Positions 42,197-50,867 of a stretch of DNA of 64,000 nucleotides are shown piece after piece; position 1 is the first letter of the stretch, and each line of letters begins with the position of its first letter. Below the pieces are notes generated by a model. It saw only the letters and a program-made list of their open reading frames with translations, searched no databases and was not told the DNA's origin. This stretch comes from Serpens gallinarum (GTDB lineage Bacteria > Pseudomonadota > Gammaproteobacteria > Pseudomonadales > Pseudomonadaceae): positions 36,931-100,930 of the forward strand of contig NZ_JACSQG010000012.1 in the NCBI RefSeq assembly GCF_014836765.1, in the 5' to 3' direction. The position numbers and the translations under genes were made by a program.

Positions 42197-42928
42197 TCAA
42201 TATCCGATGGGGCGAAGACCGCGCAGTTGATCCAGATTGCAGTTGAGAGCGTCCAAAGACGTGCGGTTTGCCTGTAGCACTACATCAAGATGGGTCAGGT
42301 TGTGCACCTTGTTATTAGAGCTGACAATATCGGCGCTCTGCCTCAGACCACCGCCACCCAGTTGTTGCAGACTGGTGCCTTGCCCATTGGCCTGGATGGC
42401 AACCTGCAAGCCACCATTAGGCGTGGTTTGTATCGTGGCGTTGCCCAGGTTGGTGTGCGCCGAGAATTCGCCATTCAACGGCGTACCAGATCTATCCAAT
42501 GCCGGTGCCTGACCATTGCGGTTGATATTGATGCTGAGGTCATTGCGGGCCGTGTTGAGGTCGCCCGCGGTACGTACGCTCTGGCTGATGCCATCTACAT
42601 TGTTCAAGCCTTGGCCACCGATGATGGTGCCGGAGCCTGCAGCGGGAGCAGGGCCCTGGCCATTACCGTTCGCGGTGACGGTGATTAGAGGGCGAGCCAT
42701 GCCCTGCTGTGCCTGCAAGCTGACCGAGGCGTCTAGACGCTGGCCGGAGTTTTCCCAGGCGCTGGTCATGGTAATGCCGAAATGTACGACATGCCCCGGC
42801 AAGACATAGCGGCCACGCAGCTGCGCCAGCTCATGATCACTGAGCTCCACGGGATTGAAAGCGGGAGCTGCGTGCAAGGTGAAACTGGCCAGTAGGCAGC
42901 AGCCAAGCAAGGCACGTGAAATGTTCAT
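42197..42928 (-). CDS. fapE: Fap amyloid-associated protein FapE
   Basis: This 243-residue secreted protein has a signal peptide ([21 protein letters not shown]). Then come [31 protein letters not shown], a conserved FapE-type opening, and Asn/Gln-rich beta-prone sequence with [29 protein letters not shown]. The C-terminus is [23 protein letters not shown] lies before the ATG. FapE is a minor fibre component and possible secretion partner in other pseudomonads. It lies between fapD (34-bp gap) and fapF (overlapping or nearly so). Confidence 0.88.
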   Translation of the reverse strand: MNISRALLGCCLLASFTLHAAPAFNPVELSDHELAQLRGRYVLPGHVVHFGITMTSAWENSGQRLDASVSLQAQQGMARPLITVTANGNGQGPAPAAGSGTIIGGQGLNNVDGISQSVRTAGDLNTARNDLSININRNGQAPALDRSGTPLNGEFSAHTNLGNATIQTTPNGGLQVAIQANGQGTSLQQLGGGGLRQSADIVSSNNKVHNLTHLDVVLQANRTSLDALNCNLDQLRGLRPIGY

Positions 42929-42962
42929 CGTGATCTCCAGGTCTTTCTTGTCCGCGGCAGCA

Positions 42963-43643
42963 TCAGAAGAAGTCGCTCTGAATAAAGCCGAACTCCATCA
43001 GCTCGGCATCCTGGACGGGGCGAAATTGGTTGATGCGATGTTTGGCGGTAAGCGGTTCTGGGGGATCGAGCAGCGCATTTTCGCGGTCATAGCCTGGTCC
43101 GATCACGGCAAAAATAATGCCGTTCCAGCCGGATACGAACTCGTCCATGGTGTAGCGCTTATGGCCTAAAACCGGGTCGCCGATATAGACCCGATCAGCC
43201 TCGCTGCGCATCAGCACAACGAAATGTTTGTAGCCACGTACTTCCTGCAGGACCACCACAGGGACTTTCAGCTGCTGTAGGCCCGCTGGGTCAAGACGGT
43301 AACCTCGGGCACGCATCCCCAGGTTTTCGGCATAACGTTTCATGTCCAGCATGGAGAAGCCTTGGGAGCGCACCAGCTCCTGGTCGGCTCCTACCAGCAT
43401 GCCTTCAATCACCGTCTGTTCATCGAGATCAAGGTTGTAAGCCTCGCGCAGTACCGTCGCTAAAGAGGCGGCACCGCAGCTGAAATCGGTTTTCTGTTCA
43501 ACGATATTGCTGAAACGTTGCTCGCGAATGCTTGTGACGTCCAGGAAGGCTACGCCCCCGCCCGGTAGAACCGGGAAAGGCAAGCGGGTGGCTTGAGCTT
43601 CTAGGCAGATGAACAGCAACAGCGATACGACAAGCAGGCGCAT
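42963..43643 (-). CDS. fapD: C39-type peptidase FapD
   Basis: The 226-residue exported protein (signal about 1-18) has a papain-like C39 domain. The catalytic triad is C56 in KTDFSCGAASLATVLREAYN, H140 in RGYKHFVVLM and D156 in YIGDPVLGHKRYTM. In bacteriocin exporters such domains cut GG leaders; in Fap systems FapD is needed for normal amyloid secretion. It is encoded between fapC and fapE in the expected fapABCDEF order. Confidence 0.92.
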   Translation of the reverse strand: MRLLVVSLLLFICLEAQATRLPFPVLPGGGVAFLDVTSIREQRFSNIVEQKTDFSCGAASLATVLREAYNLDLDEQTVIEGMLVGADQELVRSQGFSMLDMKRYAENLGMRARGYRLDPAGLQQLKVPVVVLQEVRGYKHFVVLMRSEADRVYIGDPVLGHKRYTMDEFVSGWNGIIFAVIGPGYDRENALLDPPEPLTAKHRINQFRPVQDAELMEFGFIQSDFF

Positions 43644-43712
43644 AGAAAAATCCTGTCGCGAATAAAGGGGCTCCGAAGACCGGAGCCCTGTTCAGCGGGG
43701 ATTACATGGCGG

Positions 43713-44726
43713 TTATTGCGCAGGGCAAGACATGCAGCCCGCGGCAATCGCCAGCGAATTGGCTTGCTGGTTGCCGGCACCCGCTGCAACGTTGAGACCG
43801 ACGTTGCCCGACGCGCCGTTGAGCGAGCCGCTGACGGTAGCGTTGTTGACGACCGCTTGCTGGAGCGAAACCAGCGGAATGCTGCCAGTGACGGACCCAC
43901 CAAGAACAAGCTCGCCTACTTCATCGAACAGCAAGGCCCCGCCGTTACCCAGCTCGTCTTCAGCGCCGAGTACTTCATCGTCGAGATCGATGTGACCGAA
44001 CTGAGGTTCTAGACCGCCATCATGGTTGCCGGGGGTCCAGACTTCAGGATACTGATTGCCACGCTGGTCAGAAATTCCCGTGTAGGTGCCTGTGACGTTG
44101 CCGGTGTCGAAGTCGATCGTCGCGGTAGCCTCGGTTTCCAGCACTGCAAAGTTATTGGTTGCATTGCCGATGGAGGTTTGCGTAGTGGTATTGGTGGCCG
44201 TCGCGACGAAGCCGCCCGAAACTGCTGTGGCGAGGTCGTTCTTCTGCTGGTTGAACACGCCGGAGGCGACGTTGATGCCGACATTGCCCGAGGCATTGTT
44301 AGCCGAGCCGTCAACGGTTGCAGTGTTGCCGGTTGAAAAGTTGTTGACCAGGTTCGGGCCGGGCTGCTCCTGGGTCAGGGTCACTGATGCGGTGGCGGCA
44401 CCGAAGATGAAGCTTTCATCCGCGGTTGCCAGCGCGGCGGCATTGGCCTGCTGGTTGTGATCGCCAGCCGCGATATTGACCCCTATATTACCGGCAGCGC
44501 CGTTGAGAGAACCTTCCGAATCATTGCCGGAGCCTGTCAGGCCGCCGATATTCTGAGTGCCTTCGTTATACACTACGTTGCCGACACTGAGTTGGGTGTC
44601 GTCCACAGTGGCTTCAGCAGCGGAGTCCGGATTGAGGGGAGGGGGAACTTCCTGTGCCTGTGCTGAGAACGCCAGCCCTGCCGCAATGGCAAATGCCAGG
44701 GGTTTGATTGTCCACGTCGCTTTCAT
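43713..44726 (-). CDS. fapC: Major functional amyloid subunit FapC
   Basis: The 337-residue precursor starts at ATG 44726 (GGAGAG upstream) with a signal peptide ending AFSAQAQ. Three imperfect amyloid repeats are clear: GAAGNIGVNIAAGDHNQQAN, NASGNVGINVASGVFNQQKN and GASGNVGLNVAAGAGNQQAN. They are separated by linkers of unequal length, the second being the longest and more polar. The chain ends in CMSCPAQ, the C-terminal CxxC of FapC. This is the main biofilm amyloid fibre monomer. A hairpin-like GC stretch follows before fapD. Confidence 0.95.
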   Translation of the reverse strand: MKATWTIKPLAFAIAAGLAFSAQAQEVPPPLNPDSAAEATVDDTQLSVGNVVYNEGTQNIGGLTGSGNDSEGSLNGAAGNIGVNIAAGDHNQQANAAALATADESFIFGAATASVTLTQEQPGPNLVNNFSTGNTATVDGSANNASGNVGINVASGVFNQQKNDLATAVSGGFVATATNTTTQTSIGNATNNFAVLETEATATIDFDTGNVTGTYTGISDQRGNQYPEVWTPGNHDGGLEPQFGHIDLDDEVLGAEDELGNGGALLFDEVGELVLGGSVTGSIPLVSLQQAVVNNATVSGSLNGASGNVGLNVAAGAGNQQANSLAIAAGCMSCPAQ

Positions 44727-44771
44727 GGTGTCTCTCCTGCGGATGCGTGTTTGATTCATGGCTGCCAAGAA

Positions 44772-45353
44772 TTAATCCACAACGGTAAAGCTGAGGTTGT
44801 TAACCGAGCGGTTACCTACCCCAGCGCTCTGATTCAACTGCACGACGCCGCGACTTCCGGTAAACGCGCGGTTGTCGGTAATCACCGCGCGAGTGCCTTT
44901 AGCGTCATGAGTTGAGCCGGAGAGGTTTGCAGGTGCCGCCACGTTCTGCTGTGAGAGCACACTGTCATCGAGGGCCTGACCGGGGGCGCCGAGGCGTAGC
45001 CGGTAGGCGTTGATCTGTTGGTTGCCGGCGCCGGCAGCTTGATTGACGCCGATCAGCCCATTGCTCTGGCTGAACGAGGCACCGAGGATTTCCGAGTGCG
45101 CATCCACTGCAGAGCTCAGTGATTCCATCATGAGTTTTTGCTGCAGTATCAGTTGCGCCGTGGCGTGCTCGCCTATGGCGATGGCCCGCGCATTGATCTG
45201 CTGGTGGTCCTGGCCGGCGGCGGTATTGATGGATATCAGGCCGGCGCTCCCCACTCCACTGTCCTGGATTTGCGCCGTTGTCTGAACATTTGCCGGCTCA
45301 ACGGCCCAGGCCAACGAGGGGAACAGAACAAGAACGATGCGCAAGAGCCGCAT
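44772..45353 (-). CDS. fapB: Minor amyloid (nucleator) subunit FapB
   Basis: The 193-residue precursor has a signal peptide (RLLRIVLVLFPSLAWAVEP) and three Fap-type repeats: SAGLISINTAAGQDHQQINA, SNGLIGVNQAAGAGNQQINA and SRGVVQLNQSAGVGNRSVNN. No cysteine is present, so it lacks the CxxC found in FapC here. FapB is thought to nucleate FapC fibres. It starts one base after the fapA stop and ends 45 bp before the fapC start, consistent with tight co-translation. Confidence 0.92.
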   Translation of the reverse strand: MRLLRIVLVLFPSLAWAVEPANVQTTAQIQDSGVGSAGLISINTAAGQDHQQINARAIAIGEHATAQLILQQKLMMESLSSAVDAHSEILGASFSQSNGLIGVNQAAGAGNQQINAYRLRLGAPGQALDDSVLSQQNVAAPANLSGSTHDAKGTRAVITDNRAFTGSRGVVQLNQSAGVGNRSVNNLSFTVVD

Positions 45354-45354
45354 T

Positions 45355-45813
45355 TCAGCGATCTCCCGTGAGAATGCGCAAAGGTGCCAAGCCTTGTTGG
45401 ACGCCTCGGTTTACTTGATTGGAAATGCTGTTGCCGCCACCGCCAGAATGTCCGGCACTCAGTCCAGGAACTCCTTGGCTGCCCGGATTAGAACCGCTTG
45501 TGCTGAAGCCCGGCAAATTCCCATTGGGCACAAGTATGCGGGTCATACGGTTGCCGGTGTGGATTCGAGCGAAATCTCCATCGCTCAGCTCGGCTGTGTC
45601 GAGCATTGACTTCACTTGAGACGAGACATTGGGGTTTGCCGTAATCGGATGTGGGTCGGGAACCATGGTCGGGCGAAAGGCCACGCGAGGCTGTACCTCA
45701 CGCTGAATCACGATGACTCCATCACCAGCGGCATAGGCTTGGGTATTGAGGATAAGGACTGCCAGAAGGGACAGGGTCAGCACGGGAATGATCCGCGAGC
45801 CAGTTGCATGCAT
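45355..45813 (-). CDS. fapA: Fap operon first gene, periplasmic chaperone FapA
   Basis: The 152-residue exported protein (signal peptide ending in NTQAYAAG) has the FapA pattern DGVIVIQREVQPRVAFRPTMVPDPHPITANPN followed by a Gly/Ser/Asn-rich tail (SGSNPGSQGVPGLSAGHSGGGG). FapA is thought to act as a periplasmic chaperone that keeps FapC soluble. AAGGAA lies eight bases before ATG 45813. It is first in fapABCDEF, directly downstream of a sigma-54 promoter. Confidence 0.9.
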   Translation of the reverse strand: MHATGSRIIPVLTLSLLAVLILNTQAYAAGDGVIVIQREVQPRVAFRPTMVPDPHPITANPNVSSQVKSMLDTAELSDGDFARIHTGNRMTRILVPNGNLPGFSTSGSNPGSQGVPGLSAGHSGGGGNSISNQVNRGVQQGLAPLRILTGDR

Positions 45814-45856
45814 GTGAAGGGTTCCTTGGCATTACCTTCGAGACATACCACCACTG

Positions 45857-45870
45857 GCAGAAAGCGTGCC
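45857..45870 (-). promoter_or_regulatory. Sigma-54 (RpoN) promoter of the fap operon
   Basis: On the minus strand the sequence AGGCACGCTTTCTGCC has GG at 45870-45869 and GC at 45858-45857 separated by exactly ten bases. It keeps GGCACG of the -24 element and TGC of the -12 element (consensus TGGCACG-N4-TTGCW). Transcription would start near 45845, about 30 bases before fapA. The neighbouring sigma-54 activator gene agrees with this. Confidence 0.75.
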
Positions 45871-45942
45871 TACCTTAAATTTCTTTGTAAAATCAAGTGG
45901 TTGAGGCAATGGAGTCGGGGCTCTTGTGAGCGCGTGTTAAGT

Positions 45943-46062
45943 TGATGAAACACATGTACCCATACTTAGCTGTTTCATTAAAGAAACAGGTGTTCATTGC
46001 GATAGCAAAATCGTGGGATAGAGCAAATGGGAGAGGTTCGTAGTGTTACGTAAATGAAACAG
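45943..46062 (-). promoter_or_regulatory. Candidate activator sites (TGAAACA repeats) upstream of fapA
   Basis: The heptamer TGAAACA (or its complement TGTTTCA) occurs at 45946-45952, 45971-45977 and 46055-46061. The middle site is part of the perfect inverted repeat CTGTTTC-ATTAAA-GAAACAG (45970-45989). The sites lie about 80-190 bp upstream of the -24 element, the usual distance for sigma-54 enhancer sites. Confidence 0.55.
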
Positions 46063-46230
46063 TGCCGGCCCGCTGGGCACTCTGACGCGTCCACGAACGG
46101 TGCTGTGCTTGTTTAGGGGGGTAGCCTGGGGCAAGGCAGGGTAGGTAAGTCGAGACAGCCGCTGGGTGTCGTGGCAAGGGAGTATCTAGTGGGTTGGAGA
46201 GCGGAGCGTGGCGGGCCTGCTTTAACTGCA

Positions 46231-46875
46231 TCACTTGCTTTGCAGGCGGCGCACAAAGTTGTCAGCCTCGTCTATGGCGCGCTGCATGTCGCGCAGCAGT
46301 TGATCGACGTTGCCTTGCAGGCTCTGGTATTCGCCTTTCAGTGCGTTAATGGCGCGGGCATTGAGGTTGTGCTTGAGGAACAGTACCTGATCGCGCAACA
46401 CGCTGAGGACGGGTTCGATACGCCGTTCGGCTGACTGCATGTGCTGCAGAAGTACTCTGTACTCGGCACGGGTGCGTTTCAGCTCCGCAGCACTGCTGGC
46501 GCGCAGGCTGGCGTTGCTGTACAGCTTAAGTTCGCTTTCCCATTCGGCGAACAACGCTTCAGCAACATCCTCGATAGCTTCGATGCGTGCGCGTACCTCC
46601 TTGGCGCTGGCTTCGCTGGCCAGGTATTCCTTGTTCAACGCCTGGTAGCGTTCTTCCAGTTCGCCCCCTTGCACCTGCACCACACTGCGGTAGCGTTCAA
46701 GCGCATCCTTGAACTGCTCTTTGGCTTCCTGCTGGCTGTCGCGGGCTGCTTCCACGCGGTCGACCAGAATATCCCGCTTGTGCACGCCGGCTTTTTCCAT
46801 GGCGGCATAATAGGCACTTTGGCAGCCAGCAAGAGCCAAGAGGGCGGTCAGGGTAAGCATCAATAATGGGCGCAT
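46231..46875 (-). CDS. DUF2959 family lipoprotein
   Basis: The 214-residue product starts at ATG 46875 (GAGGAA upstream) and has a lipoprotein signal with lipobox LAGC (Cys near residue 18). The rest is largely helical, with long charged heptad-like stretches (DSQQEAKEQFKDALERYRSV; SEASAKEVRARIEAIEDVAEALF). This matches DUF2959. The function is unknown; an outer-membrane-anchored coiled-coil protein is likely. It is downstream of htpX on the same strand but separated by a strong terminator. Confidence 0.85.
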   Translation of the reverse strand: MRPLLMLTLTALLALAGCQSAYYAAMEKAGVHKRDILVDRVEAARDSQQEAKEQFKDALERYRSVVQVQGGELEERYQALNKEYLASEASAKEVRARIEAIEDVAEALFAEWESELKLYSNASLRASSAAELKRTRAEYRVLLQHMQSAERRIEPVLSVLRDQVLFLKHNLNARAINALKGEYQSLQGNVDQLLRDMQRAIDEADNFVRRLQSK

Positions 46876-46961
46876 GGCATTTCCTCGAAACGCCCTCACT
46901 GTAGCGCAGATCAAAAAAAAGCGTTTAGGCGGAGCGGCGAGTTGGCTTTTGCGGATGAATG

Positions 46962-47002
46962 AAAAAATCCCTGGGGAAGAGACTTCCGCCAGGGATTTTT
47001 TT
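46962..47002. terminator. Rho-independent terminator of htpX
   Basis: AAAAAATCCCTGG pairs with CCAGGGATTTTTTT around a 14-nt loop, 15 bases past the htpX stop on the minus strand. T-runs exist in both directions. Confidence 0.9.
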
Positions 47003-47016
47003 GTCGAGGGTTCTGA

Positions 47017-47889
47017 TCAGCGCAGGCGGCGCAGCGCCTCGATGCGATCTTCCAGTGGAGGGTGAGTCATCAGCAGGCCGGCCAAGCCGTTCTTGAGGCC
47101 GCCATTGATGCCGAACGCAGTCAGGCTGTCAGGCATTTGCACCGGAACTTGAGATTCGGCGCGCAGGCGCTGCAGGGCGCCGATCATGGCGCTGGTACCG
47201 GCAAGGCGTGCGCCCGCTTCGTCGGCTTTGAATTCACGCTTACGCGAGAACCACATGACGATGATGCTGGCCAGGATGCCCAGAACCAGTTCAGCGAAGA
47301 TGGTCGCGATGAAGTAACCGATGCCGTGGCCTTCTTCGTTCTTGAGTATGACTTTGTCGACGAAGTTGCCGAAGATGCGCGCGAAAAACATCACGAAGGT
47401 GTTCACCACACCCTGGATCAGCGCCAGGGTGACCATGTCGCCATTGGCCACGTGGCCGATCTCATGCGCAAGTACGGCGCGAACCTCATCCGGGGAAAAA
47501 CGCTCTAGCAAGCCCTGGCTGACGGCGACCAGCGCATCGTTCCTGTTCCAGCCAGTGGCGAAGGCGTTGGCCTCGTAGGCCGGAAAAATACCGACTTCCG
47601 GCATTTTGATACCGGCGTCGCGGGACAGTTGCTCGACGGTTTGCAGCAACCATTGTTCATGGCGGGTTTGCGGCTGGCTGATGATTTGCGTGCCGGTGCT
47701 CATCTTCGCCATCCATTTGGAAATGAACAGCGAAATCAGCGAGCCGGCAAAGCCGAACACGGCGCAGAAAACCAGCAGGCTGCCGTAATTTTGCCCCGTG
47801 AAACGATCAACCCCGAGTAGTTTTAGGGTGATGCTGGCAATCACCAGGACAGCAAGGTTGGTGGCCAGGAACAGGAAAATGCGCATCAT
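47017..47889 (-). CDS. htpX: Membrane zinc metalloprotease HtpX
   Basis: The 290-residue protein has two N-terminal transmembrane segments (about 5-22 and 37-57) and the zinc motif HEIGH at residues 142-146. Two further hydrophobic segments follow near 155-175 and 190-215, with the downstream Glu in [12 protein letters not shown]. It degrades misfolded inner-membrane proteins in the envelope stress response. The order htpX, small ORF, aminotransferase, msrB matches the Pseudomonas locus around PA2830-PA2827. Confidence 0.97.
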   Translation of the reverse strand: MMRIFLFLATNLAVLVIASITLKLLGVDRFTGQNYGSLLVFCAVFGFAGSLISLFISKWMAKMSTGTQIISQPQTRHEQWLLQTVEQLSRDAGIKMPEVGIFPAYEANAFATGWNRNDALVAVSQGLLERFSPDEVRAVLAHEIGHVANGDMVTLALIQGVVNTFVMFFARIFGNFVDKVILKNEEGHGIGYFIATIFAELVLGILASIIVMWFSRKREFKADEAGARLAGTSAMIGALQRLRAESQVPVQMPDSLTAFGINGGLKNGLAGLLMTHPPLEDRIEALRRLR

Positions 47890-48020
47890 GTGCGGCGGAC
47901 TCCAAAACGGGAAATAAGACGAAAGCCTCGGTTATATAAGGGGCGCTTCGTTGGTATTCAACCGAGGGACTATTGCAAACTGTGTCCCTTGCGTTCGGTG
48001 TGTGGAACAAACAGCCATGG

Positions 48021-48449
48021 TTAGTGCTGACCCAGTAGTTCGCCCAACAGCAACGCCAGGCGCTCGCCGTCGCGTTCGCTGAAGGCTTCACGCAGTTGGT
48101 TGGCCAGGCTCGCCCGGCTGCGACGAATGCTGGCGGGCAGGTCGGTGAGGGATGAGTCCAACGGGGATAGGACACGGCTCAGGCGCACGAAGGCTTTTTC
48201 GGTCAGCACGGCCTGGTCCAGGGCCTCGAAGCGTATCAAGGCGTCGTAGCGAATGTAGCCTTCATCAGCCAGCCACAGCAGCGCACTCAGACAACTCTGA
48301 TGGCGGGTGCTGGGTAGCCCGAACTCATCCGGTTCCTCGCGACCGATCAAGTCCTCGATATAGAGGGCCACTTTGCGTGGGAAAGCCTGGTACAGCCGTG
48401 CCAGGCCTGCCGCCGCGTCGTGGTGGAAATCGTCGATCTGCAGATCCAT
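48021..48449 (-). CDS. Conserved hypothetical protein between alaA and htpX
   Basis: The 142-residue, probably all-helical cytoplasmic protein contains YQAFPRKVALYIEDLIGREEPDEFGLPS and a helix rich in Ala/Leu/Ser (ASIRRSRASLANQLREAF). Its ATG overlaps the aminotransferase stop by one base (TAATG), so translation is coupled. The P. aeruginosa counterpart at the same position (PA2829 region) is also of unknown function. No enzyme motif is visible. Confidence 0.75.
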   Translation of the reverse strand: MDLQIDDFHHDAAAGLARLYQAFPRKVALYIEDLIGREEPDEFGLPSTRHQSCLSALLWLADEGYIRYDALIRFEALDQAVLTEKAFVRLSRVLSPLDSSLTDLPASIRRSRASLANQLREAFSERDGERLALLLGELLGQH

Positions 48450-49660
48450 TACTGACGGTAAGTCTTCATGAAATTGCCGATGCGCCGAATCGCCATGTCC
48501 AGATCATCCACGCGAGGCAGGGTGACCACGCGGAAGTGGTCCGGCCATGGCCAATTGAAGGCGGTTCCTTGAACCACGAGGAGCTTTTCCGACAGCAACA
48601 GATCGAGCACGAACTTCTCGTCGTTGTGAATCGGGCAGATCTTGGGGTCGATACGCGGGAAGGCATAGAGCGCGCCCATCGGTTTCACGCAGCTAATACC
48701 GGGAATATCGTTGAGCAGCTCCCAGGCACGGTTGCGCTGTTCCAGCAGTCGGCCTTGCGGCAGCACCAGGTCGTTGATGCTCTGATAGCCGCCCAGAGCG
48801 GTCTGGATGGCGTGCTGGGCGGGTACGTTGGCGCACAGGCGCATGTTGGCCAGCATGTCCAGGCCTTCGATATAGCCCTTGGCCAGGTGCTTTGGACCGC
48901 TGATGGCGATCCAGCCGGAGCGGAAACCGGCGACCCGGTAAGATTTGGAGAGGCCGTTGAAGGTCAGGCACAGCACATCCGGGGCCAGCGAGCCGGTGGC
49001 GATATGCTGCGCCTCGTCATACAGGATCTTGTCGTAGATTTCGTCGGAGAACAGGATCAGCTTGTGCTGTCGCGCCAGCTCGACGATGGCTTCCAGGCAC
49101 TCCTTGGAATACACGGCGCCGGTCGGGTTGTTTGGGTTGATCAGCACCAGGGCTTTGGTATTGGGCGTGATCTTGGCCTTCATGTCCGCCAGGTCGGGGA
49201 ACCAGCCGGCCTTTTCATCGCACAGATAATGCACTGGCTTGCCGCCGGCCAGGCTTACGGCGGCGGTCCAGAGAGGATAGTCGGGCGCTGGCAGCAGCAC
49301 TTCATCGCCGTTGTTGAGCAGCGCCTGCATGGACATCATGATCAACTCGGAGACACCGTTGCCGAGGTAGATGTCCTCAATGCCCACGCCTTCGACCTGC
49401 TTCTGCTGGTAATACTGCATCACCGCCTTGCGGGCGCTGAACAGGCCTTTGGAGTCGCTGTAGCCCTGAGCGGTGGGCAAGTTGCGAATGACGTCCTGGA
49501 GAATTTCCTCCGGGGCTTCGAAACCGAACGGTGCCGGGTTGCCGATGTTCAGCTTGAGGATGCGCTGACCTTCGTCCTCCAGGCGCTTGGCGTGCTTGAG
49601 CACCGGTCCGCGAATGTCGTAGCACACGTTGGCGAGCTTGTTCGATTTACTAACCTGCAT
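48449..49660 (-). CDS. alaA: Pyridoxal-phosphate aminotransferase (AlaA-type alanine transaminase)
   Basis: The 403-residue class I/II aminotransferase shows NIGNPAPFGFEAPEEIL near the start, the PLP-site region PNNPTGAVYSKECL and SDEIYDKILYD. The PLP lysine is in TFNGLSKSYRVAGFRSGW. Sequence and length match AlaA (YfbQ), which makes alanine from pyruvate and glutamate. ATG 49660 is chosen from the family N-terminus MQVSKSNKLANVCYDIRGPVL. It diverges from msrB. Confidence 0.93.
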   Translation of the reverse strand: MQVSKSNKLANVCYDIRGPVLKHAKRLEDEGQRILKLNIGNPAPFGFEAPEEILQDVIRNLPTAQGYSDSKGLFSARKAVMQYYQQKQVEGVGIEDIYLGNGVSELIMMSMQALLNNGDEVLLPAPDYPLWTAAVSLAGGKPVHYLCDEKAGWFPDLADMKAKITPNTKALVLINPNNPTGAVYSKECLEAIVELARQHKLILFSDEIYDKILYDEAQHIATGSLAPDVLCLTFNGLSKSYRVAGFRSGWIAISGPKHLAKGYIEGLDMLANMRLCANVPAQHAIQTALGGYQSINDLVLPQGRLLEQRNRAWELLNDIPGISCVKPMGALYAFPRIDPKICPIHNDEKFVLDLLLSEKLLVVQGTAFNWPWPDHFRVVTLPRVDDLDMAIRRIGNFMKTYRQ

Positions 49661-49810
49661 GATCCTGGTTGTCCCGAATAGAAGTGCCGCGAGGATACGC
49701 CTTGGCAGCGCCGGGGGCGGCTGCCAGACTGGCAGTTGAAAGCCACGCATGATACGTCCGGCCCGTGACCGGGGAAAGGCACCGGGCCGGCTTTTCCGCA
49801 GGAGTAGTTC

Positions 49811-50209
49811 ATGGACAAGCTTGAAAAACCCCTTGAAGAATGGCGCGAAGCGCTTTCTGCCGAGCAATTCGAGATTTGCCGGCTGGGCGGCACAGAACGC
49901 GCCTTCACCGGTGAGTACTATGCGACCAAGACGCCAGGTGTTTATCTGTGCGCCTGTTGCGCTACACCATTATTCGACTCGGAGGCCAAATATGACTCAG
50001 GCTGTGGCTGGCCCAGTTACTTTCAGCCCGTCGATGAGCAAGTGATCGCTGAGAAGGAAGACTTCAGCCATGGCATGCAGCGCATCGAGGTGCGTTGTGC
50101 CCGCTGCGATGCGCACCTGGGTCACGTGTTTCCGGACGGCCCACGCCCGACCGGGCTGCGCTATTGCATCAACTCCGCTTCACTGAAGCTGGTACCCAGG
50201 ACGGAATGA
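49811..50209 (+). CDS. msrB: Peptide-methionine (R)-S-oxide reductase
   Basis: The 132-residue enzyme has zinc cysteines C47/C50 and C96/C99 and catalytic C119 in [18 protein letters not shown] is the substrate region. It reduces methionine-R-sulfoxide in proteins. GCAGGAGTAG lies ahead of the ATG. It is followed by glutathione peroxidase, so the pair forms an oxidative-damage repair group. Confidence 0.97.
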   Translation: MDKLEKPLEEWREALSAEQFEICRLGGTERAFTGEYYATKTPGVYLCACCATPLFDSEAKYDSGCGWPSYFQPVDEQVIAEKEDFSHGMQRIEVRCARCDAHLGHVFPDGPRPTGLRYCINSASLKLVPRTE

Positions 50210-50326
50210 ATAAGCAGCGGCGCGGTGAGCAGGACTTGCGTGCTGTCGCCGCTGCGTGCATGACCTGCTGTACCATCTACCACAGGAATACCGGGCCTTG
50301 GGGTCCGAGAAGACAAGGGATTATTC

Positions 50327-50812
50327 ATGAGCAATGCGCTTTTCCAGGTTCCCCTGATCACGCTGGACGGCCAGCAGAAAACTCTGGCTGACTTCGAAGC
50401 CAAGGCAGTCCTGGTGGTCAATACCGCTAGCCAATGCGGTTTTACGCCGCAATATCAAGGGCTGGAACGGCTCTGGCAGCGTTACAAGGACCGCGGTCTG
50501 GTGGTGCTGGGGTTTCCCTGCAACCAGTTCGGCAAGCAGGAGCCGGGTAGCGAAAGCGAAATCGCGACGTTCTGCGAGCTGAATTTCGGAGTCAGTTTTC
50601 CGTTGTTTCGCAAGATCGAGGTCAATGGTGCTGGTACGCACCCGCTTTATGCGCATTTGAAGCGCCAAGCGCCAGGCCTGCTTGGCAGTCAGCGCATCAA
50701 ATGGAATTTCACCAAGTTTCTGCTTAGCGCCGATGGCCAATCCATCAAGCGTTTTGCGCCAACCACCAAACCGGAAGCATTGCAGGGCGAGATCGAAGCG
50801 CTGTTGGAGTGA
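50327..50812 (+). CDS. Glutathione/thioredoxin peroxidase
   Basis: The 161-residue GPx-family protein has peroxidatic cysteine C37 (VNTASQCGFTPQY), the FPCNQFG motif with a second cysteine and glutamine near residue 70, and WNFTKFL near 126. The Cys rather than selenocysteine form is typical of bacterial peroxidases that use thioredoxin or glutathione. It lies 117 bp after msrB. In P. aeruginosa the regulator ospR follows at this point; here it is absent and the gene converges directly on the sensor kinase gene. Confidence 0.93.
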   Translation: MSNALFQVPLITLDGQQKTLADFEAKAVLVVNTASQCGFTPQYQGLERLWQRYKDRGLVVLGFPCNQFGKQEPGSESEIATFCELNFGVSFPLFRKIEVNGAGTHPLYAHLKRQAPGLLGSQRIKWNFTKFLLSADGQSIKRFAPTTKPEALQGEIEALLE

Positions 50813-50840
50813 CGCATCGAATGAAACTGCCACTGGAGCG

Positions 50841-50867
50841 GTGGTTACTCACGGTCTGGGTAACCAC
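50841..50867. terminator. Inverted repeat after glutathione peroxidase, inside the kinase 3' end
   Basis: GTGGTTAC (50841-50848) and GTAACCAC (50860-50867) form an 8-bp perfect stem that spans the stop codon of the convergent kinase gene. It may end the peroxidase transcript. Confidence 0.4.

Larger units (their letters stand above)
45814..46230. other. 417-bp fap upstream region
   Basis: This AT-rich gap upstream of fapA contains the sigma-54 promoter and TGAAACA repeats listed separately. Its far end abuts the 3' end of the DUF2959 gene. No convincing gene was found in it. Confidence 0.7.

Noticed and set aside
43716..44460. Plus-strand frames opposite fapC
   Set aside because: Shadows of the repeat-rich fapC coding sequence.
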